DNA from: Tetrahymena elliotti 4EA
Lineage: Eukaryota; Ciliophora; Oligohymenophorea; Hymenostomatida; Tetrahymenidae
Assembly (NCBI GenBank): GCA_000231825.2
Contig: JH720373.1
Location: 44,560 to 108,559, forward strand
Direction: 5' to 3'
Length of the DNA: 64,000 bases
The first letter of the stretch is position 1. Each line of letters opens with the position of its first letter. Below the pieces are notes generated by a model, which was not told the origin of the DNA, did no database searches, and saw only the letters and a program-made list of their open reading frames with translations. The position numbers were made by a program, and so were the translations under genes. Below are positions 1 to 13,007 of this stretch, one piece after another.

Positions 1-2005
1 TGGAGAGGAAGATGATATCAAAGTTAGTCCATTTGTTAAATACCATCCAGCTATTCTTGAAATGAAAGTTAAAAGCTAAGATAAGAGGGGTTATTTACTG
101 TAAGAACACTAACGTCTTAAAAAGGCAGAAAAATAATACTTAGAAAACTTAAAAGACTCAAGACAATTCTCATTAAACAATACATAAAATCATTTCAGTA
201 CAAACATGTCCAAACTCAATCGTACATTCAATTCTATCAATACTGTAGGCACTGATAGAAGAAAAATGAACTCATCTTTAAAAAAACAAAGGGATTATTC
301 AAATTCCGATTAAATCAAAGGTTATACGGTCCCTATTAAATTTAGTGAAGGTTTTGATGGTAAATTAAAATTTTTTAAACTAATCTAAATGTTTTTTTAA
401 AAATTTCAGATTGCTTAAACAAGCTTCAATAAGATCTTAAAACTTAAAGTTAGCTTATAGAAGAAGAGAGTAGAATATCCAGATTGTTAGAAAAATCATA
501 AAAGAAGACTCATTAAAACTACATTAATATATAAATATAAAGTGAAAAATAAGATAGCTCCCTAACACAGCAGCTAATACCATTAAGTACTAATCAAAAC
601 ATATAACTACCTCTCAACTAATTAAGTGTCTAGCACTCTATATCAGATGATGGTATGTCTTTCAACTTTTATTTTCTATTAAAACTTTACATTTGTCAAA
701 AATTAAGACATATCTTCAATATCTAATTTATTATCATCTTAATTAGCAATTTTATTTAAAAGCTTTAACAAAAATTAAAAATAGCTTTTGTTTTGAATAA
801 TTTCATTTTAAGCTTAGAAAGTCAAATTTTGGCTCTTATCCATAAGTAAAAATGATGGTTTGTTTAAACAATTTTAAAAAAATAAAGAATTTAATAAATA
901 AATAAATAAGAGTATTTGATGTTAAAAGAATTTTTATTGAAATAATTTATTGAAGAATTTCATAAAAAATTTTTGAAATATTTGATTTAAAAATAATTTA
1001 ATATGAAATAGAGAGTGTTTGTAGTACTGATAGACATAAATAGAAGTTAAATGAGTTACTTTGCTTCTCAGTTTAAAATATTGAATACAGTGACTCAATA
1101 CATAATTATGGATAAGATTTTGGTAAGTACCCAAAATTTTACTAATATTTGTAATAAAAAAACTCTAAAGCTTAGTAATAAAAGGAGCATTAAAATTTAA
1201 AGATATATCATGAATAATTAGTTAAGAAAAATGATACAAATATTGTAAATTTTTTAATTTATTAAATTAAATTGAATTATTTTATTTGATTAGAGCTAAA
1301 GTTAGTCTCCTACTGCTTCTCCGAGTATGAAGAAAAAGGGTGTTTTTAGCTAAGACTATAAAAAATTTGGTGAGAGTATAAACTTAGAGGATATGCCAGC
1401 CATTTCTTAATTCCTTTAATTGTAAAAGAATGATAGTCACTAGAATTAAAAACAAATGAATTCACCAAATAAACTCATGTATACTTACTCTTAATTTAGC
1501 AAAAGTAATACTTAATCTCCTAAGAAAGTAAAGATAGAGGAACAAAAAATTAAATATTAACAAGATTATGGCTAAGCATTTAATTTTAGTTCATCATAAA
1601 TCAATCAAATCTTAAAAAAGGGTTCTTCTGTAGATTAATCTAATTATAATTCATTTGTTAAATCAATTGAAGGTGGAACTTAATTAATTAAATCTCCAAA
1701 TTAAAATCTATAAAGAAAAAACACTATAAGAGAAAATGAAGAAAAAAGCTAAAAATTTATGGGTGCTTTCTCCAGAAGATACCCATATATCCTCAAAAAG
1801 CTAAAACAAATTGTAATTTCAATAATAACTTCTATCATTCATTCATTCATTTTATATTAATTGTTTTTTATTTTAGTATAAAGAAGAAAAAACAACTAAG
1901 CCTTTCACAAAAAATTATGATGAAGTATTTCTATCTATATATGATTCTTTATCTAGAGCTAATGACCACTAGTAAGAGATCTAAAAACCTAAAAAAAATA
2001 AATGA
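1..2005 (+). CDS. 3' part of a Q/N/K/S-rich protein of unknown function (partial)
   Basis: The gene runs in from the left edge; the reading frame starts at base 2 and no start codon is assigned. Exon 2-359 joins across a 50-nt intron (360-409) to exon 410-652. A clear coding stretch resumes at 1294-1812, is interrupted by an intron at 1813-1876, and ends with exon 1877-2005 and a TGA stop. Phases agree at 360-409 and 1813-1876. The gap 653-1293 has a donor of phase 1 and an acceptor of phase 0, so at least one short exon is probably hidden there. The protein is hydrophilic, with many Gln codons (TAA/TAG) and basic and serine-rich stretches. It has no visible signal peptide or membrane segment. 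I do not recognise the family. Confidence 0.6.
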
Positions 2006-2228
2006 AAAGATAATAAATAATATTTAATTTATAAAAAAAACAAAACAAATTTTGTGTTCAATGTTAATTTATTAAATAATTGATTTTGACAGTTAGACTT
2101 TGTATTAAATTTTTGAATTAATTATTTTTTGTTTGTGAGAAAAGGCCTCTAATTAGATTGATGATTTATTAATTAATTAATCATAAAGAATTATCAATAC
2201 AAAAAAATTAATTATCCAAAAAAAATAA

Positions 2229-2959
2229 AATAAAAGGGTATATTGGGAAATAAAAAGTAGAAATGTCTTTCAAAAATATCTTGTTCAATTGTTGAGAAAG
2301 CGATTAGATCTAAGAGCATGTGGGAGAACTAAAGTTTTGTTTGCATTACTCAATTTTTTTAATATCGGCAAAAAAATAATGTGTTGAATATGCGACTGAA
2401 TCCCTAAGTTTTTAAAAATCATATACAAACAAAATAATGTCGAATCCCCTCTTGAATCTAAAAGCCTATCAAAATTCAACAAAATTCTCTTTCCAAATAT
2501 ATATAAAAATATTTTTTTATTAGGCCTAGCTACGAAAGAAGAATGAAGAACAAGAAGACACAAAAGAAAAAGAAAAAATAAATAACATTGAATAAGAATA
2601 AAAAAAACAAATAAAATAAGAAAATCAGATAAAAAAAATAAGAAAAATAAACAAAAAAACAAACACAGAAAACTAAGAAAGCAAACAAACTAGATACACA
2701 TTAAGAAAAAAATAAACTTAGAAAATTAATGAAAAAAACAAATCAATTTAGAAAAAAATCAAATTCAAATTTAAAAAAATAACAGAAAAATAAGAAAAAC
2801 AACAATCAATACATAAATCAATAAATTAAAAATAAGAAAAAGTTAACAATTATTAAAATAATTAACTAAATAAAGGCGATACAAAATAAGATTTTTATTT
2901 TTCAAACTCGCCCTAACAAAATATCCAACAAACAATTAAATTTTTATGAATAAATTTGA
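2229..2959 (+). other. unresolved coding-like patch
   Basis: GC content is locally higher than in the flanks from about 2240 to 2540, and several readings are open at once. (1) A plus-strand frame from just after TGA 2285-2287 stays free of TGA for about 220 codons and becomes K/E/Q/N-rich. (2) Another plus-strand frame, 2229-2585, has no TAA or TAG for 118 codons but contains TGA at 2385, 2397 and 2544. It would read through only if TGA means Trp, as in ciliate mitochondria. (3) The minus strand is open from 2662 to 2285. No intron arrangement with matching phases reconciles them. It may be a decayed gene, a nuclear copy of mitochondrial DNA, or a low-complexity gene. From about 2560 onward the plus strand is A-rich low-complexity sequence. 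Confidence 0.3.
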
Positions 2960-3811
2960 TTTGAATATTTTGGTTTCATAAATATTCGCCTAATCCTTCA
3001 TTCTTAATATTTAGATTAAAAGAGTTTAAACATAATTTCTTTAATTACTTTTAACTTGATTTATGGCCTTTAAATATTTATTCCTTTTTTACATTATTTT
3101 ATGTAAAATAACTATTTAATATTGATCTCTATTTTTATGATAAATTATTTCATTTACTAAACATATGCGCAATTAATTTTACTTCAACAAACCAATATAT
3201 ATTCATAATTGCTGATGAAATTTATTGTAGATTATTAAGCAACACATTTATTAAGTTAGAAACAAAAGAACAATTATGTAATTTCTATTAAAATTAGTAG
3301 GAAACGGTTTTAAAAAATTAAGAATTTGATAAGAATTAGAAAGAATAAGAAAAATAGAATATTATCTAAAATAATTTTATTATAATACTTTCAAGCTTTT
3401 TTAAAAGATCTTTTTTAATGAAATAAAAAGATATTTTTTATTAATGATATTTATTGTCGATATTTTAAAAAATTAAGTTTTCTAAACTACTCAAAAAAAA
3501 TCCTTAAATATTAAATGATAAAATGAAAAAAGTTATCAATGATTTGTAATTTTCAAATAAATTTGTGTTGAATATCAAAGAATTGAAAGACTGATAAGAT
3601 ACCTATAAATACAATGAAAATGCAAAACATTTCTTTATAATTTTTATATTGAAAATGAATATGACTGATAGATAGATTGATTGATATAAATAATTGAAGT
3701 GAATAGAGATAAATAATATTAAAATTAATTTAGTATTTGTGAGGGTTTTGTTAGTATAAAGTAAATTTATTTAAAAACTATTTATTTTTGGCTTGAAATT
3801 TTTAATTCGTA
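2960..3811. other. AT-rich intergenic DNA, no feature seen
   Basis: The stretch is homopolymer A and T runs with short GATT/GATA tracts near 3670-3710. No ciliate-code frame with convincing codon use was found. Confidence 0.6.
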
Positions 3812-6014
3812 TCATATTTCATCAAATTCGTATGTAACATTATTGATCATTTTAAATTTTGAGGGTTTGTTGAAAATGTGATTGTTGTTGATATTACTAA
3901 AAGATTAGTATCCATTCTTATTTACACTACTTGAGTTAAAATAAGAATTGTTATTGTTGTTGTTATATTAAATTGGTGAGGTTCTTTTATCCTTTAAGTA
4001 GAAATCATTATTGTTAGTGTTGTTGTAATTTTAAAAATCGAGTGAAGAATTATTTTTGTAAAAATCATTTTTAAATTTATTTTCATCATTGTTGAATTGA
4101 GAGGTTGATATATTGTTGTTATTGAAATTTTAGATATTAAATGATCTATCTAATGCTTAGTTATTGTTTGTCTAGAAACTATTATCAAATTACTATTAAG
4201 ATGATGGTTGATTATAAAATTAATCTGTTTTTAGTTTTTTTTGTGGGTTCATTTGATATTAGTTCTCATGTCTCATCATGCTATTTGATTCTGGCTATTT
4301 TTTTTCTGCAGAATTAGATATATCTTGATTATTAGGACTTAATTTTCTTTTCTCTTAGTTATTTAATTCACTAATTACTTCGAAAAAATTATTTGAATCC
4401 TATTTATTAATATACCTGTTTTACATTTTGGAACATTGCACTAGCGCATCATTTATTTCAAAGTCTTTGAGCAATTAATTATACTTTATATTTGTAACTT
4501 CATAATTATGTTTCTTTCTTTTTTTATTTAGTTTCTCTTTATTATAAAATTCTTATTCTAGTAAGTTCCCACTTCTGTTATTTTGAAAAAAATATTTGCT
4601 GATTGTATTGAATTTGTGCTCTGTCCCAAACCATTTTAGACCCTTAAGGAACTACTTTATTTCTGTCTAATTAGTTAAAAAGGAAATTGATTTTTGTTTG
4701 AATAAATTTTTATATTTTTTACCTCAGACAAAGGTGAATATTAATTATTTTTCCATGTTTTAATTGGATTTGGTTGTGCCTTTGAACATATTAAATTTTT
4801 ATATCTATGCTTTATTTCTTAAGTCTATTTCTCCTACAAAAAAATATTTCTGATTTGTTCCATGTTTCTGTTTTATTTAATGATTGATAAACATAAATAA
4901 TTCATTAGAAAAAAAGATGTAAAAATTTACTATGAAGAACCATATTTAGTAAGACCTTATAATAGAAGGTTATCATCAAGAGGAGTAAATTTACTTCGAG
5001 AGGAATTTTTACCAAAATTAGAAGTGAATGTTGGTAAGTAGAGTTTATTTATGAAAGGAGAATAATCAGAGCCTAATTAATCCACTATTTGTTCTTTCGT
5101 CAAGTTATTTTTTCTATTCAAAATAAATAGATATGATTAAGACTACTTTCTGAATATTAAAATTATTTTTTACTGTTTGAGGAGGTTCTTCATTTGAGGA
5201 AGTATATTGAGGAGAGGGCTTTAAAAAATAGACATTTGAGGGGTGAAATCAACATAAGGCTCCTAATCTTTTGCTCTGTTTTCTTCGTTTAGCTTTTTAA
5301 AAAAGAAATTTAATATTGTATTGAATAAGGCGCTAATAGAAAATTTGTATTAAATATTTATCAAAAATTGATATGTTAAAATATAATTACAAAAAATTCG
5401 AAGGGAATACCATAAGAAATGAGCTTATTATCTTGCCCAATCCTAGCCAAAACTTAATCTCTTTTCTCAATTAATTTAGTTAACAAGTTATATGATTGTA
5501 ACTGAGTGCTTTCTGTATTTGCTAGAAATATATTTTGAATCAAAAGTTGTATCATAATATCAGTCTATTCAACTAATTCCTGCAAATGATATTTCTCAAA
5601 TGGGGTGATAAATGTTTTTAGCATTTTGTTATTTTAATATGGATTTTAATTAGCAGCAGAAGTAGCCTAAATTTAATGATTTTAGCTCTAAAGAATAGTT
5701 TATTGCATAATTAAATTCTACTAATGCGTAGGTTATTTAATATGGCTAGATGACTGCATCAGAGGAGAATTAATTAAGCTATTATACTAAATTTTCTTTT
5801 GCTATTGATGCGCAAGAATAGATCCTCCTTAATTTTATTAAATAACTAAAGAGGTCTTTGCCAAGGCATCGTCCTCTAAATTGATCCTATTTATACGCTA
5901 AATATTCGCATTCATATCAACTAATTCATTCTTCTACACTGGCACTATTGCCTTAAAGTTGTTTGAGCAATATTGCATAATTTCTTCTGGAGAAACTTTT
6001 AATTGTTGCTGCAT
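3812..6014 (-). CDS. GON4-like protein with two SANT/Myb-like domains
   Basis: Five exons with fully consistent phases: 5411-6014, 5174-5282, 4931-5113, 4723-4867 and 3812-4666, giving 631 residues ending in TGA. The ATG at 6014 is the first in frame after an upstream TGA. The N-terminal third is Q-rich, then has a helical stretch resembling the conserved block before the SANT repeats in GON4L-type proteins. First SANT-like motif: a run with FTPLDDNLLLQGLTKYG, then EIKHRYKNL and a KAQPNPIKTW linker. Second: PLSETEIKQFLKGLKWFG followed by ISKYFF. This spacing and the A-x-x-NPIK linker are typical of GON4L and plant relatives, which act as chromatin or transcription co-regulators. The last 200 residues are N/Q-rich and disordered. 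The acceptor of exon 2 (AAG) is the least certain junction. A Bdp1-like SANT protein is the main alternative. Confidence 0.65.
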
Positions 6015-7765
6015 AGTATCTAAATAGCTGATTCTAACTTAACCTATTTATATGCGATTATTAAATCGATTAAAACAGATTCTTTTTAGATTAATTGTTT
6101 TTAATCGATTTTCTTTTTGATTTCAGCAATTAATTAAATTTATTTGATTTTATAAAGATTCTAATTTTTTACAAGCAAGCTACCAAACAAACAAGAAATA
6201 TCATACATTATATTCTAATCAAAATACCTACCAACTACATACACCTTAAATATTTCCTATTCGTCATTCAGTCTCAAATGTTATTTGCATTTAATTTTTA
6301 TCATTCCTGTATTAGATTTTATCCAAACATTTTACAATCATATCAAATCCAATCAATCTTATCAAATAATTTGATTGAATTTTGAATAAATTTAAATAAA
6401 TTAATAAAGTACATAATATTATTTTTTAAAATGTATGCTTTGTATGATCTTTCTAATATTTAATCTAAAAATTAAAAATCTATGATTCTTCATAAATATT
6501 TTTTCATCATCCATATTTTTTTTATTCTACTACTTTTTTTGTTTTCTTTTATATTTTAAAGAATTTTGAATATTTAGAAGGTAATATTTCAGATCTCTAA
6601 TAGAACAAAAGAAAAGACAAAATAAATAAATATTGTATTTCTGTCTTCTACTTCTGACAATTTATTTCTAAATTAGAAAGATAATTAATTACAATATCAG
6701 TCAGTGTTCAAAATTTAAATGAAATTTTGTTTCATTATTTTTTAGGTTAAATTTTTCATTCACATCGAATATATTTTATTGAGAAAGAGTTTAATCTCTT
6801 TTTAAAAAAAAGGTTTCTATTTTATGTCTATTCATGACTAAATTAAAGAAATGGTTAATCATTATAGCTAAAAAATCCTTTTAAATTAATGAATTTAGGG
6901 TTAAAACTTTAAAAATATTTTGTTTAAATTGTAATAAATGAAAGAAAAATTCTCTATTTTATAATTTAAAAATAATATCAATAAAATTTCTTTTGTTAAA
7001 AAATGTTAAATTTAATAGTAAAATTGGTTCTCAAAAAAAGGCTTTTGATTATGAGGATCTAACAAAATTTAAAAAATTAAATTTTATTAATTAATCAATC
7101 ATTAGGTTTACTTTTAAACAAAAAAAGAAAGAAAAAAAAAAGATGGAAAATATTTCTACATTCTTTTAAGACCTTCATTAAGTAATTGATTTATTTATTA
7201 AAAAATAATACAATTTTTTTTTTCATTCAAAAAGTTTCTAAAATCTGATTTGTCTTCTCACATAAATCTTCAAATTTATTTGAAGTAAAAATTATAACAT
7301 TCGTTGTGAACTTAAAAAAATAAATAACTTACCAGAGTTTGATGGGAAACCGATATAACCATCAAAACTGGCAAAACTTATATTAAAAATGACCGGTTTT
7401 GAATAAACAAAACTGTAAATTTTGAAAAATAGCCAGATTTATTTCAATGAAATTTATCTTATAGTATATTATCAATAGAAATATTTAATTTTTATGAAAT
7501 GATTCTTTTGAAAATTTATTTTAAAACCTGTAATTCCAGAAATTCCTACAATCAATCCACCAGTTTCTACCAAAAAATTAATTATCAAACTCTTTTAATT
7601 ACACTTAGTTTATTAGTTATGGAATTAAGCTCATCAATCTATTATTTAATTTTAATTTTAAATTTAAATGTTAATTCTTTAAAACTTATTATTTTCTCAA
7701 ATATTATGTCTGTTTACCAATCAAGCTTTTTAGAATTTAAATTTGATTGCATTTAATAATAGAAG
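6015..7765. other. intergenic DNA between divergent genes
   Basis: This holds the presumed promoters of the GON4-like gene (-) and the LRR gene (+). It is AT-rich with poly-T runs. A standard-code ORF at 7499-7756 has low-complexity composition and is not convincing, although it could include the unseen 5' end of the LRR gene. Confidence 0.4.
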
Positions 7766-10710
7766 TTCTCATACTACTAAAGATTAGATTGAGCATCATT
7801 TGTCTTCTGGCCTAGTTAAGTGCTCTAATCTTAAAACTCTGAGGCTTTGCTTAGCGTAAAATATTTGAATTATTTTCATAATTTGTTAAGAAGAACTAAC
7901 TAATTGTATTTAAATATACTTTTTATTTTCTATAAAATTATTTTTTCCAATTAGTATGTAGATTTAACTCAAAAAATATTTTCAAATTTTAAAAAGTAAT
8001 AATTAAATTAATGACTAGAGTGTTTCATCTTTGTTTTAGGGACTATCTTAGTGTACTAATCTCTCAGATTTGTCACTTAATCTTAGGTAAATACAATTTT
8101 ATTTTTTAAAATTCAATTTTTTATTCATAAAAACTAAAAAATTCAAAAAAGATTAAATATCTTGTTTGATTTTTACAAGATGATCGATTGATTAAATAAA
8201 TAATTGTTCTTTCTTTCTAAATAAAATAAAAAAATTTTAACTATTTTTCTTTAATGATTTTACTGCTTTTGTTACTCTCTAAAGTTTTCATTTTAACTCA
8301 TTTATTTCATCTCTAAAAATTAAAAGCGAAAATTAAATTGGTAGCCTAGGTGCTTCTTGTTTGGGATCTCACTTAGCTAAGTGTAGCAATCTTTCAATGT
8401 TATCAATTTATCTTTTGTAAAAAATTTTTAATTTTGATTTTTTTAATATTTAAAATTATGAATTTAAAATAATTGTATCACATTCAAAAAATAAAGCTAG
8501 AAATAAAGAAAGAAAAAATCAATTAAAAAATTTCCAAATAATATCTATTATTAATTTTTTATATATAAATCATCCATCCATCATTTATTTATTAACAGAT
8601 CATTTATTTATCTTTAATTCCTGTTTTTAAAAATTAAGATACTAACTAATTTTTAAAAACTTTAGTCATCAAACTTCTTATTTTCACATTTAGATCACTT
8701 CAAATTTTTAATTTACCTCAATCAATTATCATTTCTAAATTTTAAAAGTAACAATCAAATCGGTCTGCTTGGAGCATAAGAGTTGGGTTCTGGTTTAGCT
8801 ATGTGCACTAATATCTCAAGTTTGATGCTTGACCTTAAGTAAAAAATAGTTTTATTTGTTTCAAAGACACATTCCTTAATTAGTTTAGAATACAAAACCA
8901 AAAAAATTAAAAATAAATAATCATTTGCAAGTTAGTTAGTATGTAAGCGAAAATATTTTTTTTTATATAGAAAAAAGGCAAAAATTTTGTTAAATCTATT
9001 CTAGTTTTTTTTTTGCTTTTTAAATAATTTTATTTATCTTGAATTGTTAATTCATTTGATAAATAATGAATTTTTTCTTTGTATTGAATTGACATTTTTG
9101 AATCGCTAATTGAAATTTTATTTTTGTTTTTTAACTTTTTGTAAATAAAGAATGTATTTTTATAATAATAAAAAGTTTCAATTAAATAACTGGCTAGGGA
9201 GCATCTAATTTTACTTCTGCTTTAGTGAAGTGCACCAATCTTTAAAATTTGACACTTTTCCTCATGTAAAAATAAATAATTTAATTAATTCTTAAAAAGA
9301 CCAATCAGTCTATTTAAAAATAATTAAGAAATGTTTACTCATTTGAAGATTTTTACTTAAATTTATAATTTGGATAAGTAATTATTTATGTTGATAATTT
9401 CTTATTGAATAAGATAGCCAGCTGGTCAGAATACACCTCACTTTTCCAACTTATTTATAGCTTTTCTTTACTTAATCATTTTTGAAATTAAATTTTAAAT
9501 TTCTTTTTATAATTCTTGTTCTTTTTTTTATCTTTTATTTATTAATCTTAACATTATTTTTGATTCAAAAAAATTTCTATCAAACCACAAAAAGAGGAAA
9601 TTAGATTAATGACAAAGGAGCCTCAGATTTAGGTTCAAGCTTAGCTTAGTGCAATTAACTTAAAGATCTAACACTTTATCTAAAGTAATCTAGCTAAATA
9701 TCTTCATTTGTTTTTGAAAATAATATTTAAAAATTTTTTTGTTAATTATTAAGTGCAAATTAAATTTATCTCTAGGGAGCATTAGGATTGGGTTTAGGTT
9801 TATCTTAATGCAATTAACTTTATACTTTAAATCTTGACCTTAGGTAAAAATAATTAAGTTTATTTTCTTTAATTATAATTTTATAAATAAAATTAAGTGT
9901 AGAAAAAATAAACTTTATTTTGTAAATAAAAAACAAAATTTTCCTTAATTACTTTTGATTTTTTTATTCCTTATTTATTTATATTTGATCAATAAATAAA
10001 TCAAATAATTTGTTATTAAATATTCATTGAATTTGACTTTTTTGTTTGTTTTATATTCAAATCTTAACTTTCAAAATATTTTTTACTTTTGTGTTAACCC
10101 TAATAAACTCTTTTCTCTGAATTTTTATTAAAAAACTCTTGTTTTTTTTAATTATCAAAAGATAAAATTAAATGGGCAACTAAGGAGCTTTAAGTTTAAT
10201 TTCTGGTTTAATTACATGTAAAAAACTCTCTAATTTGACTCTTAATTTGAAGTAATAAATTAATACATACATTCATACATACATACAGGCAAACAAACAA
10301 ATTTTATAGAAAAATATCAAAGTTATTTTGGATTAAAAAGCAATAATTAATCTAAAAATAAACTAATAATAGATAGAGTAGAGGTTAATTATGTATTGCT
10401 GGCTATACTAATTTAGCATTTAATTTTTATTCATAAAAAAAATTAGTTTAAATTACGAACAAACACTGTATCTCAAAATTTATGAAGCATTTTTCTTTAT
10501 CTTTAAGCTTAAAATTCATTTTTTTTATTTTCAATTTTATTCATCTTCTTATTCCTCATTTGTTTTAGTTTTTTTACTCAAATTTTTTTGTTAAATTTTT
10601 TTTTTAATTTAAAAAGGTAAAATAAAATTAGTTTCAAAGCAAGCAACTAGCTAGGAAGATAAATATTAAAGTTAAAAAGATTAGTCTATCAAAAAGTTAG
10701 TTTATTTTGA
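7766..10710 (+). CDS. leucine-rich-repeat protein, one repeat per 90-nt exon (5' end unresolved)
   Basis: Eight successive exons are each exactly 90 nt and all begin and end in phase 2: 7766-7855, 7997-8086, 8327-8416, 8749-8838, 9176-9265, 9595-9684, 9754-9843 and 10162-10251. Each encodes one 30-residue repeat with consensus N-x-I-x-x-x-G-A-x-x-L-G-S-G-L-x-x-C-x-N-L-x-x-L-x-L-x-L, a ribonuclease-inhibitor-like LRR. The terminal exon 10617-10710 encodes a partial repeat, then a basic KLKRLV tail and TGA. Introns are 69-365 nt. No start codon or N-terminal domain (for instance the kinase found in many ciliate LRR proteins) was found upstream. The gene may therefore begin with unseen exons or be truncated at its 5' end. 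All nine exons are open in the ciliate code. The likely role is protein binding; the target is unknown. Confidence 0.75.
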
Positions 10711-11284
10711 TTGATTAAATAATAAAACAAATAACAAATGCTTAAATTCCAATTCATACATTTATTTAAAATAAATATTTTATATTGAATAATCAGCTTT
10801 ACTTGAATACTTTTTTATATTGAGAAATAAAAGTAAATTAATTACTGTTACTAATTTTTTTTAAAGCAAGTTTGCTAATCTTATTGTATTCTTAAGTTTT
10901 GATATTTATTTAAAATAAAATTTGAATTATTAGACAAACAAACCTAGCTTTTATAGAGTTAAGAAATAATTAAAGAAATAAAATTAGAATACAGATAAAG
11001 ATTTGAAAGAGAAAATAATAAAATAAATTTTAACAAATGCTTTCATACATACATTGATGAATTTAAAATAAATATTTTATAATTTATTGAAATAATCAAC
11101 TTTATTTGAATTACTTTTTGTTTGTTTAATAAATTTAAAGTAATCAAGTAAGCAAGCACACTTAATTATTTATTTAGTAATTAATTATTAACTATCATTA
11201 AATCTAATTTTGAAGTTAATTTTATACTTTTCTGAGGTTTTTATTAAAATGTTTTGAAATTGAGATTGGTATTCATTCAATCAA
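10711..11284. repeat. intergenic DNA with a degenerate direct duplication
   Basis: About 140 bp starting near 10732 (TAACAAATGCTT...) reappears imperfectly near 11031, an offset of about 299 bp. Both copies share the ATACATT...TTTAAAATAAATATTTTATA core, the CAACTTTA/CAGCTTTA box and a following AAGCAAG motif. The stretch separates convergent genes, so it holds two 3' ends. Confidence 0.5.
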
Positions 11285-13007
11285 TCAATAGTTTGAATGT
11301 TGAGAGGCAAACATTAGGTCACCACCTAAATGTGTTTTAATTTTTTAAGTATAAGTAATGCAAACATAGATATTAAAGACAAGACAGCACATCATGACTA
11401 AAGGGACTTCAGGTGTGAAAATAGTAGATATAATCATAGCCACAAAACTAGCTATATTTGATACTAAACGATACATTGCAAAAGATTCATAACTGTAATC
11501 ATTAAACTTCATACTTAAAGCACCACCTATGAATCCTTTGATTAAAAGTTCTCCAAAACCGAACAAGCCACTAATTAAATAAAAAGGCCAAAGGAAATTG
11601 AAGAAATAAAAGATAATAACTAAAGTTATGCAGAGAAGAGAAATAAAGACAACTCTTTTATAATAGAGAACTTTATCTTCCATTGTATCAAAACTGGCTC
11701 CAAGCTTTCTACCAAGTATGGGTTAAATTAAACCCATCAAAAGGAAAATTATACCTAATTTTTCATTTTTATCATCTATTGACTCATTAACCATTTTTGA
11801 AGATGCTAAGAAACCAATTTAACTCCAGTAATAGCCTAAAAAGAAACCATTTAAGAAGAATAAAGGAAAATAGAATTTTATTTAATATTTTTCTACTAAA
11901 AATTATTTTAATTTTGTTAAATCGATTTTTTCCTCAGCAGGTGGACGGCTGAGAGTGCTATTTCTTTAAACTAATTTTTCATTTAATTCTCTATAATTCT
12001 CAAAATATTTATTGCTGTTTTAATCATATTCACTGGAACGTAACTAGTCTGTTTCCTTAGAGTAAACAGCCATAGGTTCTTTAACAAAAAATGCAAGTCC
12101 ATTGCTCACCAAAGTAAGAAGAAACATAAATGAGAAATAACCAGAAGTTCCATAATTCTTGAACAAATAAGAACTCAAAATAGGACCAAATATGTTACTC
12201 ACTTAAGAATATTAAAAAAATATTCCAAAAAATTCACCTTTGTTTCTATTTTTTAAACAAAAAAATTTAAATTTTCATTGATTTTTAACTGAAATTTAAA
12301 TTTCATTTTGTTTTATTCAAAATAAAAGAATGCTCCTAATTAAATGATGAATTGATTGCTTAATATTTTATTATTCTAAGTCATTTTTGCTTATTTTTCA
12401 TAACATTTTTTGTCTATTTGAATGCTAATCATGATATTAATATTTCTAATATTTATTAAAAATGGACTTGATAATAAAGATAATTAAAGCTGTTTGTTTG
12501 TTTGTTTGTTTACCTATCACTTGTACAATCTGTAATATAAGCTCCTTGTAATACCCAAAGAAGAGCATTACCTAGCCCACAGATAAAAGATGATACTAAG
12601 ACTATAAAATATAGAAAAATTGCAGAGCATTCTTCTTCTCGATTATCAGAACAGCGTGATGCTATAATGCCAACAAATAAAAGAATACAGTGAGGTACAC
12701 CAGCCACTAAAAATTTTTTAGAATAGGTGTGGAAATATTTTCTGCTAAACCATGGTGCCAGAATAGTCCCTCCTGCACTTGATAAAAAGAAGGTAGCTAC
12801 AGAGAGCATACCTAATTTGGAGTAGCTCATTTAATTAAATACCAAAGATGAATACTAGAAATAGCTGTTTAAACTGCATAGAAGAATCATAAAAAAAACA
12901 CCCAAATAAGTAACCTTTCCTTTATTTAATTCATTATCTGGTATTCTTGCTATTGTAGGAGTAGGGTCTACCTACTATTCAACTTCCATTTCTTCTTTTC
13001 CTATCAT
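11285..13007 (-). CDS. UNC-93-like major facilitator membrane protein
   Basis: Two exons, 12514-13007 and 11285-12245, are joined across a 268-nt intron (12246-12513) with matching phase. They give 484 residues. A short hydrophilic N-terminus is followed by about eleven hydrophobic segments. The first half contains GNALLWVLQGAYITDCTSDR and, across the intron, KGEFFGIFF. Together these are the W-x-x-Q-G-x-Y/F and KGxFFGxFW-type signature of the UNC-93 branch of the MFS fold. A hydrophilic loop of about 70 residues separates the two halves, as usual in the family. UNC-93 proteins act as membrane regulators or chaperones of channels and receptors, and substrate transport is not generally shown; the function here is inferred only by family. 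The intron starts with a GTAA donor followed by a CAAA-repeat tract. Confidence 0.8.

Noticed and set aside
7499..7756. 85-codon plus-strand ORF before the LRR array
   Set aside because: Low-complexity I/L/N/S composition and no clean splice in phase to the first LRR exon; it may be spacer.
7780..10260. tRNA-like or SINE-like dispersed repeat (the repeated ~80-bp core has a TTAGCTnAGTGC motif resembling an A box)
   Set aside because: The core translates cleanly as LRR repeats with flanking splice sites and exact 90-nt exon length.
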